DNA of 64,000 bases from Hetaerina americana (GCA_022747635.1 JAKTNV010000002.1:107924869-107988868), one strand, 5' to 3'. Shown: positions 23,301 to 34,928, numbered from the stretch's first letter. The notes: generated from the sequence alone by a model not told the origin. Program-made: numbers and translations.

Positions 23301-26300
23301 GCCAGTGAATGCTCAGCTTCTCTCATAAGGGATATTGATTCGTCATTGGTGCCATCAATGCAGCAAGGTTGCAGTCATTGGTCCGATAATAAAGAATCAG
23401 GGAATTTGGTAAGTATGCATATTCTTATCATTAGTGTAATTTGTCATGTGCACTTTGACTACAGGCATCTATTTCACCTATAGTTAGTGAAGAAGCCTTC
23501 TGACATGTCATCTCTTGGCCTAAGAATCAGGGCACTTTATTTCATAAGGTCTCCACAGATTTCATTCTAAATTTTGTCTTCATGATAGCTCAAGTGGTTC
23601 AAGGATCTGCTAGTTTAAAGATTGAATGTTCAAGTCCTGGTTGTTAAAAGGTTCATTTAATGCAGGTAAAATTTTTGATGAAGAAATCAGTATGTTTAAA
23701 TTAAGTGTATGCTTAAATTGATATTTTAAATTGAAATATAAAATGTACAGCTTAGTACAATTTTTCATTTAAAGTGTGATAATTTTGGGGCATTTTGTTA
23801 GTGTTTTGCATGAGTACACCTTACAAAATCCTGTAATGTTTGTCTTTGATCTTGCAGGATTATTCCAAATATGTAGAATTACATTTGTCTTCTGCTGCAG
23901 AAGTATACAATAAGGAACAGTGTGATGCTAGCATGGCACAAGATGAAGGAGGCGTGAGAAAGAAAGTTTTGCATGTGCATGGTAAGGAGAGCCCAGGACT
24001 GCTATGCTTTCACTTTTGATACTTTCTGGTATTAAGGTGTTGGTGGTTAACTGTCATGGTGCCATTAAAATTAGATGGTGCTTACTTGTTTGGTTATTGT
24101 TTTTTCAACAAAAAAGAATTAATTGTTATTAATTTTATTCTGCTACATTTAATGAAGGATTATATCATTTATACAGCAACCCAGTTAGAAAAATAATTTT
24201 CTAAAAAGTAAATTATTGTTTTAGCCAAGAAATATATTAAATTTCCATTACCAACATAAAGAAAACTATAATTATTTGTAAATAAAATCTTGTGGAAGCC
24301 CAAAAGAATATGCCATAGCCAAAACTAATGAATTGCATTACTTAATGTTTACCACTGCATGCTGTTATTTTCCTAATCCTAATCCCACTTTTTTTTAGTT
24401 ATATCATGTGCATTGTTATTGATTTATTTTGTGTGTTAGGTTGAAACAGTAGCATGACATTTCGGTCATTTTTTAATTTCCTTAGAAAATAATATTTTTC
24501 TTTAAGTGAACATTTCTTTTCCTGTGAGCTAATGATTTCTAAAAGCTTACAATTTGTTCTTTTTATTCCTTCTTTAAGTCCATGTCAAAATTATATTTGT
24601 TTTGAAAAGTTTACCTGCCAAGCCAATACTTGTTAAAAGGTAATGCAACATAAGATGGAGCAATTTTATTAGATAATTTACTTTATTAATGAGTTCATTT
24701 ACAACCACAAAACTTTGCTCATTTTATTGCAAGTCTCTGCTATATTCCTTATTGCTTGCTCAACAATAGCAGTAAAAATGCAAACATTAATTTATTATCA
24801 AGTGCCATAACATCAAAATTTTTATTCCATATTAGTTGGACAGATAGTGAAAAAGCTGTAAGTTATTTTTAGTGCCCACTTATTTTAAGTCAACAATAAG
24901 GTGCTCATTGGGTGTATATGCTGGGTAAAATACATGATTGGCATTGTCAACAATATGGTAATATTTTTTGCAGGGGTAATATTTTTTAATTGATTGGTGA
25001 TATAAGTTTTTAATTATCAATGGGATTAAATAATTTCTAAATTATTAGAAACTAATCCTTTGATATCATTTTAATAAAATCATTTAATGGAGTAAAAAGT
25101 ATCTGCTCAGATAAATCATCAGCATTTTAGATGTATCCATTTCTTATTAAATTTCAAATCATGATTTCATTTAAAAAAGCACTGTGTGTCATTCTTAATA
25201 AGTTTTATCCAGAAGCTAAGAACTCTTAAAATGCTAAGAACATCACACATGTTTGTTTTAAGTATGAATATATTTGGCAGACTGGGAAAAACTAATGGAT
25301 GTAATTATTGGAGATCAGCATTAGGCAATGATGGATGCTTTGTTTCTGAGATTTTAGCATAATGAATAAAGTTGGCAGGACACAAGCACAGACAGATGAA
25401 TGTGCATGCAAGAATAAATTACATATTTGTTTGTAAATGTTACAGACATGCAAGCATATATGATTGCATTTGAACAAATATACCTATATAGTTGTTTATG
25501 TACATAAATGTGTGTTTGCAAACTGGTGAAAACAAATTTTTTTATTGCAGGAAATTACTATTCATTGCTAATATTGTTTTTCTTATTCTTCAAACTGATC
25601 AGATTATGGCCAGAAACAAGATGGTACAGGGAATGATGCTGCAGGAACTCTCCTGCATGCTTGTCAAATTTGCTACAAGGTATTTGAACAAAGTGGCCTT
25701 CTCAAAGATCACATAATGCATGTGCACCTTAGCAAGGTGATGCAATTCAGATGTGATGTTTGCTCAGAGGTATTTGAGGGAAAAATTGACCTTGCAAGGC
25801 ATATCAAATTGGTGCATGCTCTGGATAAGAAGCACCAATGCCAACAGTGCTCCAGAAACTGCCTATGTATGGGTAAACTCAAAATCCACAGGTCAAAACA
25901 CACTGAAGAGGGGCAAAAAAAGTGTGAGATATGCTCAAAAGTATTTACTCTTAATAGTAGGCTAAAGAGACACATGTTGTCACACACTGGAGAAAGGAAC
26001 CACCAGTGTGAGATGTGCTTGAAAGCATTTAGTCTAAAGAGTAATCTAAAGAGGCACTTGCTGACACACACTGGTGAGAGATCATTTAAATGTGAGATAT
26101 GCTCAAAATCATTCTCATTAAAGGAAAACCTAAGACAGCACATGATGACACACACTGGTGAAAAGAGACACAGGTGTGCGATATGTTCAAGAGGGTTTTC
26201 TCAAAATGCTCTTCTACAGAGGCACATGTTTGCACACACTGGTGATAGGCCATTTAAATGTGCAATATGCTCAAAAGCATTTAGTTTGAATAGTAATATG

Positions 26301-26492
26301 AAGAAGCACTTGCTAACACACACTGGTGAGCGATCATACAAATGTAAGATATGTTCCAAGGCATTTACTCAGAAAGGAAATCTTAATAAACACTTGCTGA
26401 CACATACTTTTCAGAGATTATACAAATGTTTTATATGTTCTGAAGCATTCACACAAAGTAGTCATTTAAAGGAACATATGTTGACACACTGA
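17453..26492 (+). CDS. Gene B: ZAD-C2H2 zinc-finger protein, six coding exons
   Basis: Assembled as 17453-17587, 17770-17940, 19908-20126, 23187-23408, 23858-23981 and 25603-26492, about 586 aa. All junctions have GT..AG borders with phases 0, 0, 0, 0, 1. Residues 1-102 are a ZAD with cysteine pairs CRLC and CSNC. Residues 103-290 are a linker that includes one exon absent from gene A. Residues 311-586 carry ten C2H2 fingers; finger 3 is atypical (CQQCSRNCLCMGKLKIH). The protein stops exactly at the last histidine of finger 10, and decayed finger sequence continues past the stop. By family analogy it is a nuclear, ZAD-dimerised DNA-binding regulator, paralogous to gene A. Poly(A) signals are at 26884-26889 and 26901-26906. 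Introns carry N1 copies. Confidence 0.85.
17770..17940 (+). CDS. Gene B exon 2: second half of the ZAD
   Basis: The exon has 171 bp, with acceptor TTTTATTAG and donor GTCAGT. It encodes VVEDANYPWLVCSNCMEKL and the helix FRLFKRRCAECLSVFYNRI. It is nearly identical in sequence to gene A exon 2. Confidence 0.9.
18350..19265 (-). pseudogene. N1 non-LTR fragment, copy d
   Basis: The fragment lies in gene B intron 2, antisense to the gene. Its reverse complement matches the endonuclease part of N1, including a string for AIEFCR and the CATTCC/GAGGTACCAG region, and then the region before the reverse transcriptase near 18400. It is orthologous to the fragment at 61003-61850 within the inverted duplication. 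No open frame survives. Confidence 0.65.
19266..19410 (+). repeat. Possible retroposon 3' end with TCTA tail
   Basis: The sequence ends CAAATAAAGACCTCTATCTATCTA, a layout typical of a retroposon 3' terminus with a short tandem tail. The inverted counterpart is at 60835-60990. The family was not identified. Confidence 0.4.
19908..20126 (+). CDS. Gene B exon 3 (linker exon absent from gene A)
   Basis: The exon has 219 bp, 73 codons, phase 0 at both ends, acceptor CACTTAAAAG and donor GTGAGTAA. It reads EGSDVLNNDNKGAESAGDNF at its start and NFNELVIE at its end, with no stop. Degenerate homologues exist at 41157-41350 (gene C) and 60180-60300 (B'), showing it belongs to the ancestral B-type gene. 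The acceptor pyrimidine tract is weak, so its inclusion could be alternative. Confidence 0.65.
20338..20382 (+). repeat. TA/CA microsatellite
   Basis: A run of TA repeats followed by about eleven CA repeats sits directly before the truncated 5' end of N1 copy e. Confidence 0.9.
20384..22400 (+). mobile_element. N1 non-LTR retrotransposon, copy e (best preserved reverse transcriptase)
   Basis: The copy lies in gene B intron 3, same strand as the gene, truncated at the 5' end. The largest open frame, 20560-21630, carries the linker after the endonuclease and the reverse transcriptase blocks YRTISLISHTAKVVLGIIN, DDQFGFRKGRGTQDA, CFVDFKKAFDRVNWEKL and VRQGCPLSPLLFN. The active-site box reads FAND instead of FADD, so one catalytic aspartate is Asn. 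A TGA interrupts the frame at 20551-20553 and a one-base shift follows at about 21630. Two downstream frames (21660-21953 and 21957-22208) continue the C-terminal domain with YLGSVLDQHG, YGAETWSLKQEDKRRLEAF and KTNEEVLGIVGEERGLLG. The 3' end is CCTAATAATAATAA with a TA/CA tract to 22455. The copy is dead. Confidence 0.85.
22456..23186. other. Rest of gene B intron 3
   Basis: AT-rich intron sequence with nothing recognised. Confidence 0.5.
23187..23408 (+). CDS. Gene B exon 4 (linker, matches gene A exon 3)
   Basis: The exon has 222 bp and 74 codons, phase 0 at both ends, acceptor TTTGCAATAG and donor GTAAGTAT. It starts SPSEIKKEIDDYTITGDII and ends QQGCSHWSDNKESGNL. The open part seen by a simple search starts only at an internal ATG (23271). 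It aligns with gene A exon 3 at both ends. Confidence 0.8.
23858..23981 (+). CDS. Gene B exon 5 (linker, matches gene A exon 4)
   Basis: The exon has 124 bp, acceptor TCTTGCAG, donor CATG/GTAAGG, and ends in phase 1. It begins DYSKYVELHLSSAAEVYN and ends RKKVLHVH. Its length and phase equal gene A exon 4. Confidence 0.8.
23982..25602. other. Gene B last intron
   Basis: AT-rich intron. The part around 24690-24880 has a recognisable homologue at 54440-54640 in the gene C relic, including the phrase CAACAATAGCAGTA. Confidence 0.5.
25603..26492 (+). CDS. Gene B exon 6: ten C2H2 fingers
   Basis: Acceptor AACTGATCAG; the exon enters in phase 1 and is open from DYGQKQDGTGNDAAGTLL. Fingers run from CQICYKVFEQSGLLKDH to CFICSEAFTQSSHLKEH. 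Linkers are mostly HTGER or HTGEK. The stop TGA (26490-26492) comes directly after the final finger histidine. Compared with the regular CACTGGTGAGA between fingers, the sequence here reads CACTGAGA, as if four or more bases had been lost and created the stop. Confidence 0.9.
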
Positions 26493-26651
26493 GAAAAGAT
26501 CAGGCAAATCTTAGATGTTCTGATACATTCTTTCATAAACACTACCAGCAGATTCAATTTTTGTCACATATTATTGAAAGGCTCCACAAGCGTGATATGT
26601 TTAAAAGCATTTAAAAGTAAAAGCATCCTCTTTAAACATAAAAAAATGTGA
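26493..26651 (+). pseudogene. Decayed extra zinc fingers downstream of the gene B stop
   Basis: Past the stop, finger-like strings persist in shifting frames: a CSDTFFHKH stretch near 26515, and ICLKAFKSKSILFKHKKM followed by TGA at about 26596-26651. They look like remnants of two further C2H2 fingers lost from the protein by the frame change at the stop. Confidence 0.6.
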
Positions 26652-26883
26652 AAACAAGTAAAAGCTAATTGAAGTGCTCTAATTTCACTCACATCCATTG
26701 TCCAAAGAACGCTGAGGTGACATATAATCGAGGTTCATTAGAGTGCTGAGGATTGATTGATTTTAACACTCCTCCAAATAACTATTACAATATGTTGAAG
26801 CCATAATTAATCATTTATTACAATTTGGTAAAAAATCAAAATTATTCTGATCAAGTATTCTCCTGTTTTATGTATATTTTTCA

Positions 26884-26906
26884 AATAAAACATGATGTAT
26901 AATAAA
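26884..26906 (+). terminator. Gene B poly(A) signals
   Basis: Two AATAAA hexamers lie at 26884-26889 and 26901-26906, about 390 bases after the stop, in an AT-rich 3' UTR. They are the first close pair after the gene. Confidence 0.5.
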
Positions 26907-29900
26907 GCTCTGAGTGAATTTATATATCATGGTACAAATTATTTTAACAGAAACTGTTTTATTCCTTGAAATTAAATGTAAACATTAAAATGAAAAAGCT
27001 TCAATTCAAACTCATTAACTCTGGCATTGATTTTTAGTAATGTTATACTTTTTGGATTTTCTATTCATGAATCAACCATGAGGCTTCATAGGCCATGTTC
27101 AAACTCTGTATCCTATTTAATTACAGTTTTAGGATATTAATAATATGCTCATCGCTATTATGTTAAATGAATTTTGGTATACACAAGATATCTTACCAAT
27201 GATGTCATATTTTAAAACTGTTAATGGAAACAAGACTTATTGAAGATTTTACCAAGAGACAAGTGAATTGATATACATCAATCATACAGTAATTTTTAAT
27301 CGCAATCATGAATGGTACAATATTTGGCAAGGAATTATACTATGAATTTCATTTAAACTTATGTTGTGATGTATTTAGCTTGAACTAAAAGGTCTAAGAA
27401 AACCTACAGCTAACTTGTTGAAGGGACATACTTTAATATGGACTGGAAAAATGGTTCTCTGGTTTACACCCTACTCCGGGTGTTTTGTACTAGGAAGTAC
27501 AATGTTCCTTTGAGAATTAATAGGAATTCACAAACAATTTTCACTGAAGAAATATATCTGTCTTTGCATGGAAGGTCCAAAGTCTCACATAAATAAACCC
27601 TCAGGCAAACCAAAAAATACCTGTGATGTGTAAATCAATTGAAAAGATGAGTTTCTGTACACTAAGAAATGGTTAGGATATGCTTGAGATCACTAGACCT
27701 CACCAAGAAATTGGTTAGATGGGAACATTACTTGGAGGCTTGTTACTGCTGTAAAATGCTATCAATGCCATGTGATTATTCATGACAAAGCTCTAGGTTT
27801 TCCATTTTCCAATCCATCCTATATTCTGAGAGCAAGAAGATTTCTTCACCTAGGACCTTCATCCAATCAGCAAGGTCACATTATTCTTGTGAAATTATGC
27901 AAGTGAAAATATCTCATGGTATATCTACCAATTATCTTCTTATGATTTATTACCATCCCATATTGTGAAGGAAAGTTTCTCTCCCCATATAAAAATTAAA
28001 AAAGCAAGTCTGGTGGAATCTCTCATGTTGGTCCAGAGAAAGGGTCTGCATATGTAGTTTTTTACTTGGTGTGTATTTTGATTGATTTCTAAATATTTCT
28101 GAAATTTTGAAAGACTATGGACTGCTGTGATTATTTTATGCATTTTGTCAGAAGTCAAAAGAAAGATATGATGCATAATTCTGAATACATATGGATTTAA
28201 GTCAAATATGTTTCTAGGGTCACTGAATATCTACCTTGCCCATTACAATGTTTTGGTATTTTTCCTATCGCCATTTTGTTTACAATTGAAGAATTTTATT
28301 TCATATAAATAATAAATTTAATTGATAGATCACGTAGTAGTTTATGATTGGCAGTGTTAATTTTTGCAAAGGAATCATATTTATAATACCATTTGTTGAG
28401 CTAAGCAAGATTGAAGGCCATTAAGATGAAGTACAGACTTCTACTGTAAAAATTGTTATTTACTCTGAGGCAACTGGAGATCCAAGACCAATAGTTTTTG
28501 GTGAATTAAATTAGCTTTGAGCATGGACTTAAATAAAAGTTTTACTTTAGATAGGCAAAGGCAACCATTAATTAAATATGCATAGGTCTCTTCTTTAATC
28601 TAATCTGACTTATTTGGTTTTGAGCAGTACATTATAATAATGTTTTTTGATCTTCGTTATAAACCTTTAGGTTCTTTGTTTTTAAAAAGTTCTGTCTAAT
28701 TTATGGAAGAGGATTTCAATAAATGAAAGTTTCATACCATTGATTGATGCATCTAATTAGCAGCAGTTCCTACCTAAAAATTGAGTTTCATATATTCATG
28801 TAGTTGACCTATAACTGTAAATATGTTTCTTCCTAAGTTTCAATTCTTCATAGTTGATTTTGAAAGTTTGAATAATACTGTATTGTAATAATTAATGTTT
28901 TAAAGTTTTTAAAGTGATAATTATGTATTGGCATCTATAATATTATTTATTTCCTGTCTATATAATGCATTCCATTGGGTATTAAATGGGAGAAACTGGT
29001 ATATGTTTCTATTTATGTTATGTTCCATCTGTGAAAGCTATATAGTATAACTTATACATTAAGAAATGCTCATATTTGCAGTTTTCCTCTGCTTTTAGGA
29101 TGACCTTATTTTACAGCAGAATTTACAATGCAATATATTATTCAGTGTACAGTATTAAAATTTAGATAATAACAAAACTTGATTGGATTGACATAAATAA
29201 AGAAGAATAAATCATGTAAATTACAATAATTGCATTGGTATTATTAAGCATATTTTTAAGGCAATGTCAGTTCAAAAAATGTAAGAATATGTGATCAAAT
29301 ACTTGGTTGAATTATCTATTGGCAATCATATATATTGCTTTTGACAAACATTCCTTAGCTGTAATTATGCCTTGAAACCTGTGAAACACTGGTTTAGAAT
29401 GTCTTTAATACTTTAACATTTTCCTCTCTCTGAATGGATTTCAGCTAGTGAAATAAGAAAAAATTCACAATCTGGAGGTTAACACGGTTGCATGATCAAC
29501 AGTATGTTGTGCTTGAATACAAATTTTTAAAAAATCAATGATGTTAGCACAGATATGTTTTCCTCAGGAAAGCACCAAGACTTGTGTTTCCATTTTAGAG
29601 GTCTCTTTTAAAACATGGCAAGCCTTAGCCTTCTCATAACATCTATATTCCCTACAAACCATAAAATTCTCTTATTATGGTAGCATAGGAACTCTCAATA
29701 ATTCTGCCTTCATTGACAATCTTCCTGATAGTTACTCCATGATGCTGTTACACTAATTATATCAAACTGTTGATGTACATATTATTTGTTCAGGATAATT
29801 TTGGTCCTCTTCTCAGTTTTTCACTGGCTATGGTTCCAGCACCAAAACACTACTGAGATATGCACATTATTCCATCTGATCTAATTATGTGCCTCATGTT

Positions 29901-30369
29901 ATTATGTTCAGATTTGCTATGTGGGTAATTGCACCATTCTCTTTTCATTAATTTTGAATTTTAATCTATTTGAATTTATTTTGATTCTCATCCTATTCCT
30001 CTTTCCAATCCATTAATCTTCAATGAAGAAATTTTGATATCAATTCTCAACTGACATGCATTACTATTTAAATTATTTGAAGGTCACATTATTTATTTCC
30101 TCCAGTTTCTGGTTTTAAAAATTGGCATACGTTCACCACAAAGGGAGGCAGACCATAAGAATCAAAATACTCGGTTCAATGATTATCCAAGTATATCCCC
30201 ACTCAGTGAGAACCCGGTAAAATAGAAGGATCTAAATTAACTATGTAAACTCCATTTTGAGGTGATTTAGGTAACCTATCAGATGCATAGACTGTGGAAT
30301 ATTTTAAATGGTCTTAGTAACCTATCTGCATGCTTCCCATGACTAAAAGTTTGTGATAATGTACCTGCC
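26907..30369. other. Gene B 3' flank, AT-rich
   Basis: No gene was recognised. The section 27930-28900 is repeated in the same orientation at about 59100-60030, marking the 3' flank of the ancestral B-type gene. Confidence 0.5.
27930..28900 (+). repeat. Direct segmental repeat, copy 1 (3' flank of gene B)
   Basis: Shared phrases with 59100-60030 include TTGGTCCAGAGA, TGGCAGTGTTAAT/TGGTGTTTTTAAT followed by CTTTGCAAAG, GATCCAAG and AAAGGCAA. Order and spacing are maintained over about 1 kb with many substitutions. Confidence 0.65.
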
Positions 30370-30399
30370 TTTATCTATTTCCAATGTAGCTTTATACTC

Positions 30400-31480
30400 T
30401 ACAAAAAGCAGACACGTGGCTGTTTTTTCCAACTCTCGCTTGAATTTAGCCTCTATTCTCACAACACCTCTATCTCCTAAACTTATATAATCCTCATTCC
30501 CAGAATTTTGGGGGTTAGATCAAAGACTAGCATGAAATAACCGTGTCTGAACATGTCGTACATGATTTGATTACCTCTGTCAGCGTGCTTTATTCCAGTA
30601 CCCGAAAATAATGAATCGTACGCACGTGCCCAATATTTTTTCCATAGAAATTACACTCCAAACCTTCGGAAGGAATCTGATCACCATTAACAAACATTGA
30701 AAAATTCTCTAATGAATGATGAGATAAGGGCAAACAGATTCCTCGTCACACTGCCCACATATGATTCATTATCTACCATTGCAAAAACGATTGTGTTAGG
30801 TATCCGTCCAACAATAGTATGATCGATATTTAGGGTTCGACCTCCGCCAGGTATGGTAAAAGTCTTTAGTTCAGTTCTTTTGTAATGGTATTTCACATTA
30901 TCTTTCTCTAATATTTTACTATGCGCCACCAATATGGACGGATTGATATCAAAATGTTGCAGGTAAAGAGTAGCGTTGAGAATTTTCAAAACTCCTCCCT
31001 CCATGAGATAGGAGGGAGGTGCAAGCATCAACCTAATTCCCACATCGACTCGATCTAGCAATAGTTGCGACTGATTGAACACGTCCACGTGCAATTTACC
31101 GAATAATTCCACCTCGGCGCTATTCTTGAACCATGATTTTCGTTTCGCGTACCCTGCATTGGAAGAATCCGTCTTATCGATATCATTTCCCGTATCCAAT
31201 TCCCAGCTTACATTATGCAGGTGGGTTCTGCTCGCATCGACCCCATAGTTTCACACGTTTTCGAAATAGCTCCTATAGTAGTAATGATCTTCATAGGGTT
31301 TGACAAGAGTTCCATTGAAATATATATTACACTGTTCAAATAGAGAATGGAGGAGATTGTTGACGACTCCCGGCTGATTAGTATCACTCTCGGTAAAGTC
31401 AGTTAAATTCTTTTTAGTTTCACTTTAAATTTCAGATAAACGCTTTTCAAGCCCTTGTACGCATCTCCAGAATTTTTTAT
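30400..31480 (-). pseudogene. Polinton major capsid protein (double jelly-roll), broken
   Basis: The longest open part (31199-30687) carries HVDVFNQSQLLLDRVDVGIR, then a GGVLKILNATLYLQ strand block and LKTFTIPGGGRTLN, the usual signature order of the Polinton major capsid protein. N-terminal sequence continues to about 31480 in another frame, separated by an in-frame stop near 31245. The C-terminal third is degraded. In a live element the protein would build the icosahedral shell. Identification rests on family pattern recognition. Confidence 0.75.
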
Positions 31481-31502
31481 TAGAAATTCGATAACGGATC
31501 TA

Positions 31503-32009
31503 TTATCCAACGAAGAGATGGATTTTTATTATACTAATCGCTTCAAGAGAATTGTCTGTATTGGGGGATTGGGTTGGAATATGTCCAGCGAACTCAGCAT
31601 ATGCTAACTCATTATGAAAAATATCACTCGGCGCGACCTTTCCTCGTTTCCGCCTTCTAGTTGAATGCTGTTTTTTCTTATATCCAACGGGTTTTATTTT
31701 TTTTAGGCTTGGACGTTTCAGGAACCTCAATCGTCCACCAGTCATACCTTGCAACTTTTCCTCGGCCTTGCGTTTGAAGTTCTGCCCCACCTCGTTTATT
31801 CTACTGCGATGTATATCCTTTACCGGTTTAGTCCCAAAGTCTTCGAGAGCTGCTGCCCCCGCACTCGCGGCCTCCTTGCCCACCGTTTTTATTCCGCTAA
31901 ATAGCAACGGCTTGGCAAAGCGCCACAATCCCGCCAGAAAACTACTTATCCCCCGTCTCTTTTGTATTTGATATGAAGCTCTATAAATGAGACCAATCTC
32001 ACCTCCCAC
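31503..32009 (-). pseudogene. Polinton minor capsid protein (adenovirus pVI/pX-like)
   Basis: An uninterrupted 168-codon frame starts MGGEIGLIYRAS, has a Gly- and hydrophobic-rich segment GISSFLAGLWRFAKPLLFSG, and continues with a very basic region (KRPSLKKIKPVGYKKK and RRRKRGK). This matches the small basic minor capsid protein found next to the major capsid gene in these elements. It appears intact but sits in a dead element. Confidence 0.65.
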
Positions 32010-32079
32010 CTGTTTTGCATCATATTAACGATCCCGTGTGGGAATCATCTCGAAGCTCAATGACTCGTAAACTATAATT

Positions 32080-33100
32080 ACCTCTTTTTTTTAATGTAAT
32101 ACGATTAATGACTGAGATCCTGCGAGAAATGGAATGGGCTCCCCGAGTTTATCAGTCATTAATATTTCCAGTCTCAATATTGTTTTTCTCCACGGGGAAA
32201 TAGTGGATTGGATTGAATGTTTGATGTCTGCCGACTTCTAGATTTACTATGCGCAAGCGTCTACTCAGTGATTCTCCTACTAGCGGTGGTTTCATCACAT
32301 CCACGTATACATAAATATTCGACGAAAACAACGACGACGTTGTTTACCTTTTCACCACGCTGCTGTTATTTATCTTATAACCCTAATGATTTTGGAAGTC
32401 CTGGTTCAAATTTTACTCCATGGAAAAGTAAAAACCAACTCGCTCCGATAATGTCCTCCCTTTTATAGTTTTGACTTGTATTGTGGAAAGGAGATAGTTT
32501 TAATGTATAAATCACGAAACGAGTCATACACACCAGGATGTAAAGTGTACGTTAATTCTTTACCTTTAATTACCACACCGGGAGATAGCCGCTGATTTAA
32601 TCCAGAAGGATTATCTATTAATTGGAGATCTTCTTTATCACAAGCCAATTCCTTTACTAGTGATTTTCGATCATTTTCATTCAGTTCAAGGAATAGTTTA
32701 AGGTAAGCCCGTCCCAAAGATTCGTATGTACCATAAGGTATCTCAAAGAACGAACCATCATTCAATTTAATTTTAACCTCAGGGTCATCCTGTGGTCCAC
32801 CTTTTTCCCCGTAAACCACCCCCTTCATTTCGTGTTCTATTATCTTTTTTCCGGCAGAACACGCCTCATCTTCTTCCGCCAGAGTTCCAGCGTCTTCAAT
32901 TTCTTCTCTTACTTCACGGGAAAGGATAATATTACCCATCGTGGGAAACAAATTTCAGCCAGACCCATGTACCAATCATCATTTTCTAAATTGATACGAT
33001 GACTCAACTTTGTTTGATAATGAGCTATTGTATTTCTAGGGAAGAATTCCCTCGAACTATCGCTAGGGAGTGTTAGATAAAATTCGTTTATATTTTACGC
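32080..33100 (-). pseudogene. Polinton penton-like capsid protein, broken
   Basis: The start, in one frame, reads EFYLTLPSDSSREFFPRN and WYMGLAEICFPR (33095-32945). The frame then shifts to an open stretch at 32951-32463 with VKIKLNDGSFFEIPYGTY. The final part near 32110-32170 reads DKLGEPIPFLAGSQSLIVLH. These three blocks in this order resemble the single jelly-roll penton protein of Polintons. At least two frame changes make it non-functional. Confidence 0.5.
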
Positions 33101-33147
33101 ACAGAGGAGGAAGGAATCCAAGAATTAAATGAGGATGAGTATCCTTC

Positions 33148-34298
33148 TCACTTGACAAAATACTCCAATTTAGGACCACTCACTCTACGTCTCAAAAACT
33201 TTTCGATCCTGTATTCCGTCTCGGGAGAAACTTTCACCTTGACTAACTCTTGCGCATAAAAACTACCCTTTAAATTCTCTGCGTTCATGTCGTGCAACTC
33301 GTATGTTGGTATTTCTCTCGTACGATCCACACCATTTACCTGGAATATTTCGCTGGTGTAATTTGTCGTGTATCCTTTTGTGAATGGGAGACGCTCCTTA
33401 CTGATTCTGAGGTAATATACTATTTTAAATTTAGAAACGTGTTCAAACTTGTCGCGTCAGTGACGGCTCGCTATTAGGAACGCATTTTTCTCATTTACGT
33501 CAGTGGGTGCGATACCTTTTGCAGAATGAACGCTATAATTATAACTTTGAATCAATTTAGTTAGAACATCTACGTAGTTGAATGTTGAGTATCTAGTAAA
33601 GTACTTGTACATTTTATTTTTAAGTGTTCGATTAAAGCGTTCCACGATACTTGCCTTAATGTCTGGGTTATTGGTCGTGTATAATTTTATACCTTGATTC
33701 GAGAGAAAATTTTTAATTTACCCTTTACAAATTCATCTCCTTTATCGCTCTGAATTTTAAAAGGTTTACGTCTACCGCGAAAAATATCCTCGAATGCTTT
33801 AATGATATCATCCGGTTTCTTCGAACGTAAAACTCTCGTCCACTAATATCGCGAAAATAAATCGATTACCGGAAAAATGTACGCAAACCCGCGATCGAAT
33901 TTTTTGGAAGATCTTAAGTCATTTACATCAACCTGCCAGCATTCGTCAATGTATAATACTATAAATTGATTACGTGGAAACCTTATCCTCAAAGTTTTGT
34001 GCCGGGTATACGTCTGCTGACCCACGAGCCATTCCTGTATCGCCTTTCGCCCCACCCGAGTTACTTGGTGTACTTTTTGCGCGGTTGAAAAACTAGCGGG
34101 ATGAACTGGATCGTTGTGTACTCTATCTATTATGTCGTCTCCAACTCCATCCCAAAGGATTTCTTTTTTCTTTCGCGCTCGCTTCGTCTGGGAATTTTTC
34201 TTGGGGATGGTAGCGTTTTTCTTTTCTCCGTTTTTTGGTGGAGAAGCGCTTTCCATCGCTCCTAGTCTTTTGCTTATACGCTCCCATGTTGCATCCAA
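33148..34298 (-). pseudogene. Polinton retrovirus-like integrase with chromodomain, broken
   Basis: The first open part (34298-33843) has a basic N terminus and then WQVDVNDL, with the first catalytic Asp, and AYIFPVIDLFSRY. A shifted section holds IQSDKGDEF with the second Asp. The next open part (33645-33457) begins MERFNRTLKNK, containing the catalytic Glu of the D,D,E triad. The C-terminal piece (33330-33148) reads TEYRIEKFLRRRVSG and KLEYFVK, the start of a chromodomain that usually guides integration to particular chromatin. In-frame stops separate the pieces, including one near 33840. Confidence 0.8.
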
Positions 34299-34312
34299 AT
34301 CCGATAAAACCT

Positions 34313-34543
34313 TTAAACTTCGGCCAGCGATTGCTTCAAGGCGTGAGATCCTTTCTCTTCCTCACCGAGTTGCGACCTCGTTGCCGCCAATGTCTTTACT
34401 ATCGGGACGTGCACGAGGAAGTTTATGTTTGAGACTGCATTAAGATAAGAATCGAGCATTCCTTTATACAAGAGCCAATTATCCGAGTCCATGAGACCCT
34501 TCTTCCCCAACACACATTTTATTTTCTTGTCCAAGTTGCTCAA
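34313..34543 (-). pseudogene. Small charged Polinton ORF
   Basis: A 76-codon open frame starts MSNLDKKIKCVLGKKGL and is Lys- and Leu-rich with predicted helix. It lies between the integrase and the small basic ORF. Short proteins with a similar start occur in other Polintons, but their role is unknown. Confidence 0.5.
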
Positions 34544-34733
34544 CCTAGTTTTTGTATGACTGATCGAAGGCCTCAGGACTCACGACTAGCATTTTTTGCA
34601 CTCATTTTCCTATTAGGCTACGGATGACTACGCTTAAAATTGAACCAAATAATAATGGCGAAAAACCACCTTTTTATACTATAAGTTAGCGTTTCCTTTT
34701 TACACTAGTTCTTTTCTCAGCCAACTTTCTCAA

Positions 34734-34928
34734 CTAGTTGCGATGCTTTGATAATTTTCCTTTCAAACGCTCATCAATCTTATGATTCCCGTTTAGGGTA
34801 TTGAAGCAACAATCACAAATGGCTTTAATCAAGTCCTCGTCTGAAGATTGTAATATAACAGCACGCAGTTTAGGCTTTGCACACTTTAAAGCATGAAGTA
34901 AATGCTTATTATTCTTCAATCTTTCCAT
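34734..34928 (-). pseudogene. Small basic Polinton ORF overlapping the ATPase end
   Basis: A 64-codon frame contains HALKCAKPKLRAVILQSSDE and ends KGKLSKHRN. Its start codon overlaps the last codons of the ATPase frame by 20 bases, the compact spacing expected of virus-like genes. A protein of this type is common in Polintons; its function is unknown. Confidence 0.55.

Noticed and set aside
25709..26155. 148-codon minus-strand frame over gene B exon 6
   Set aside because: It is the antisense of the finger repeats.
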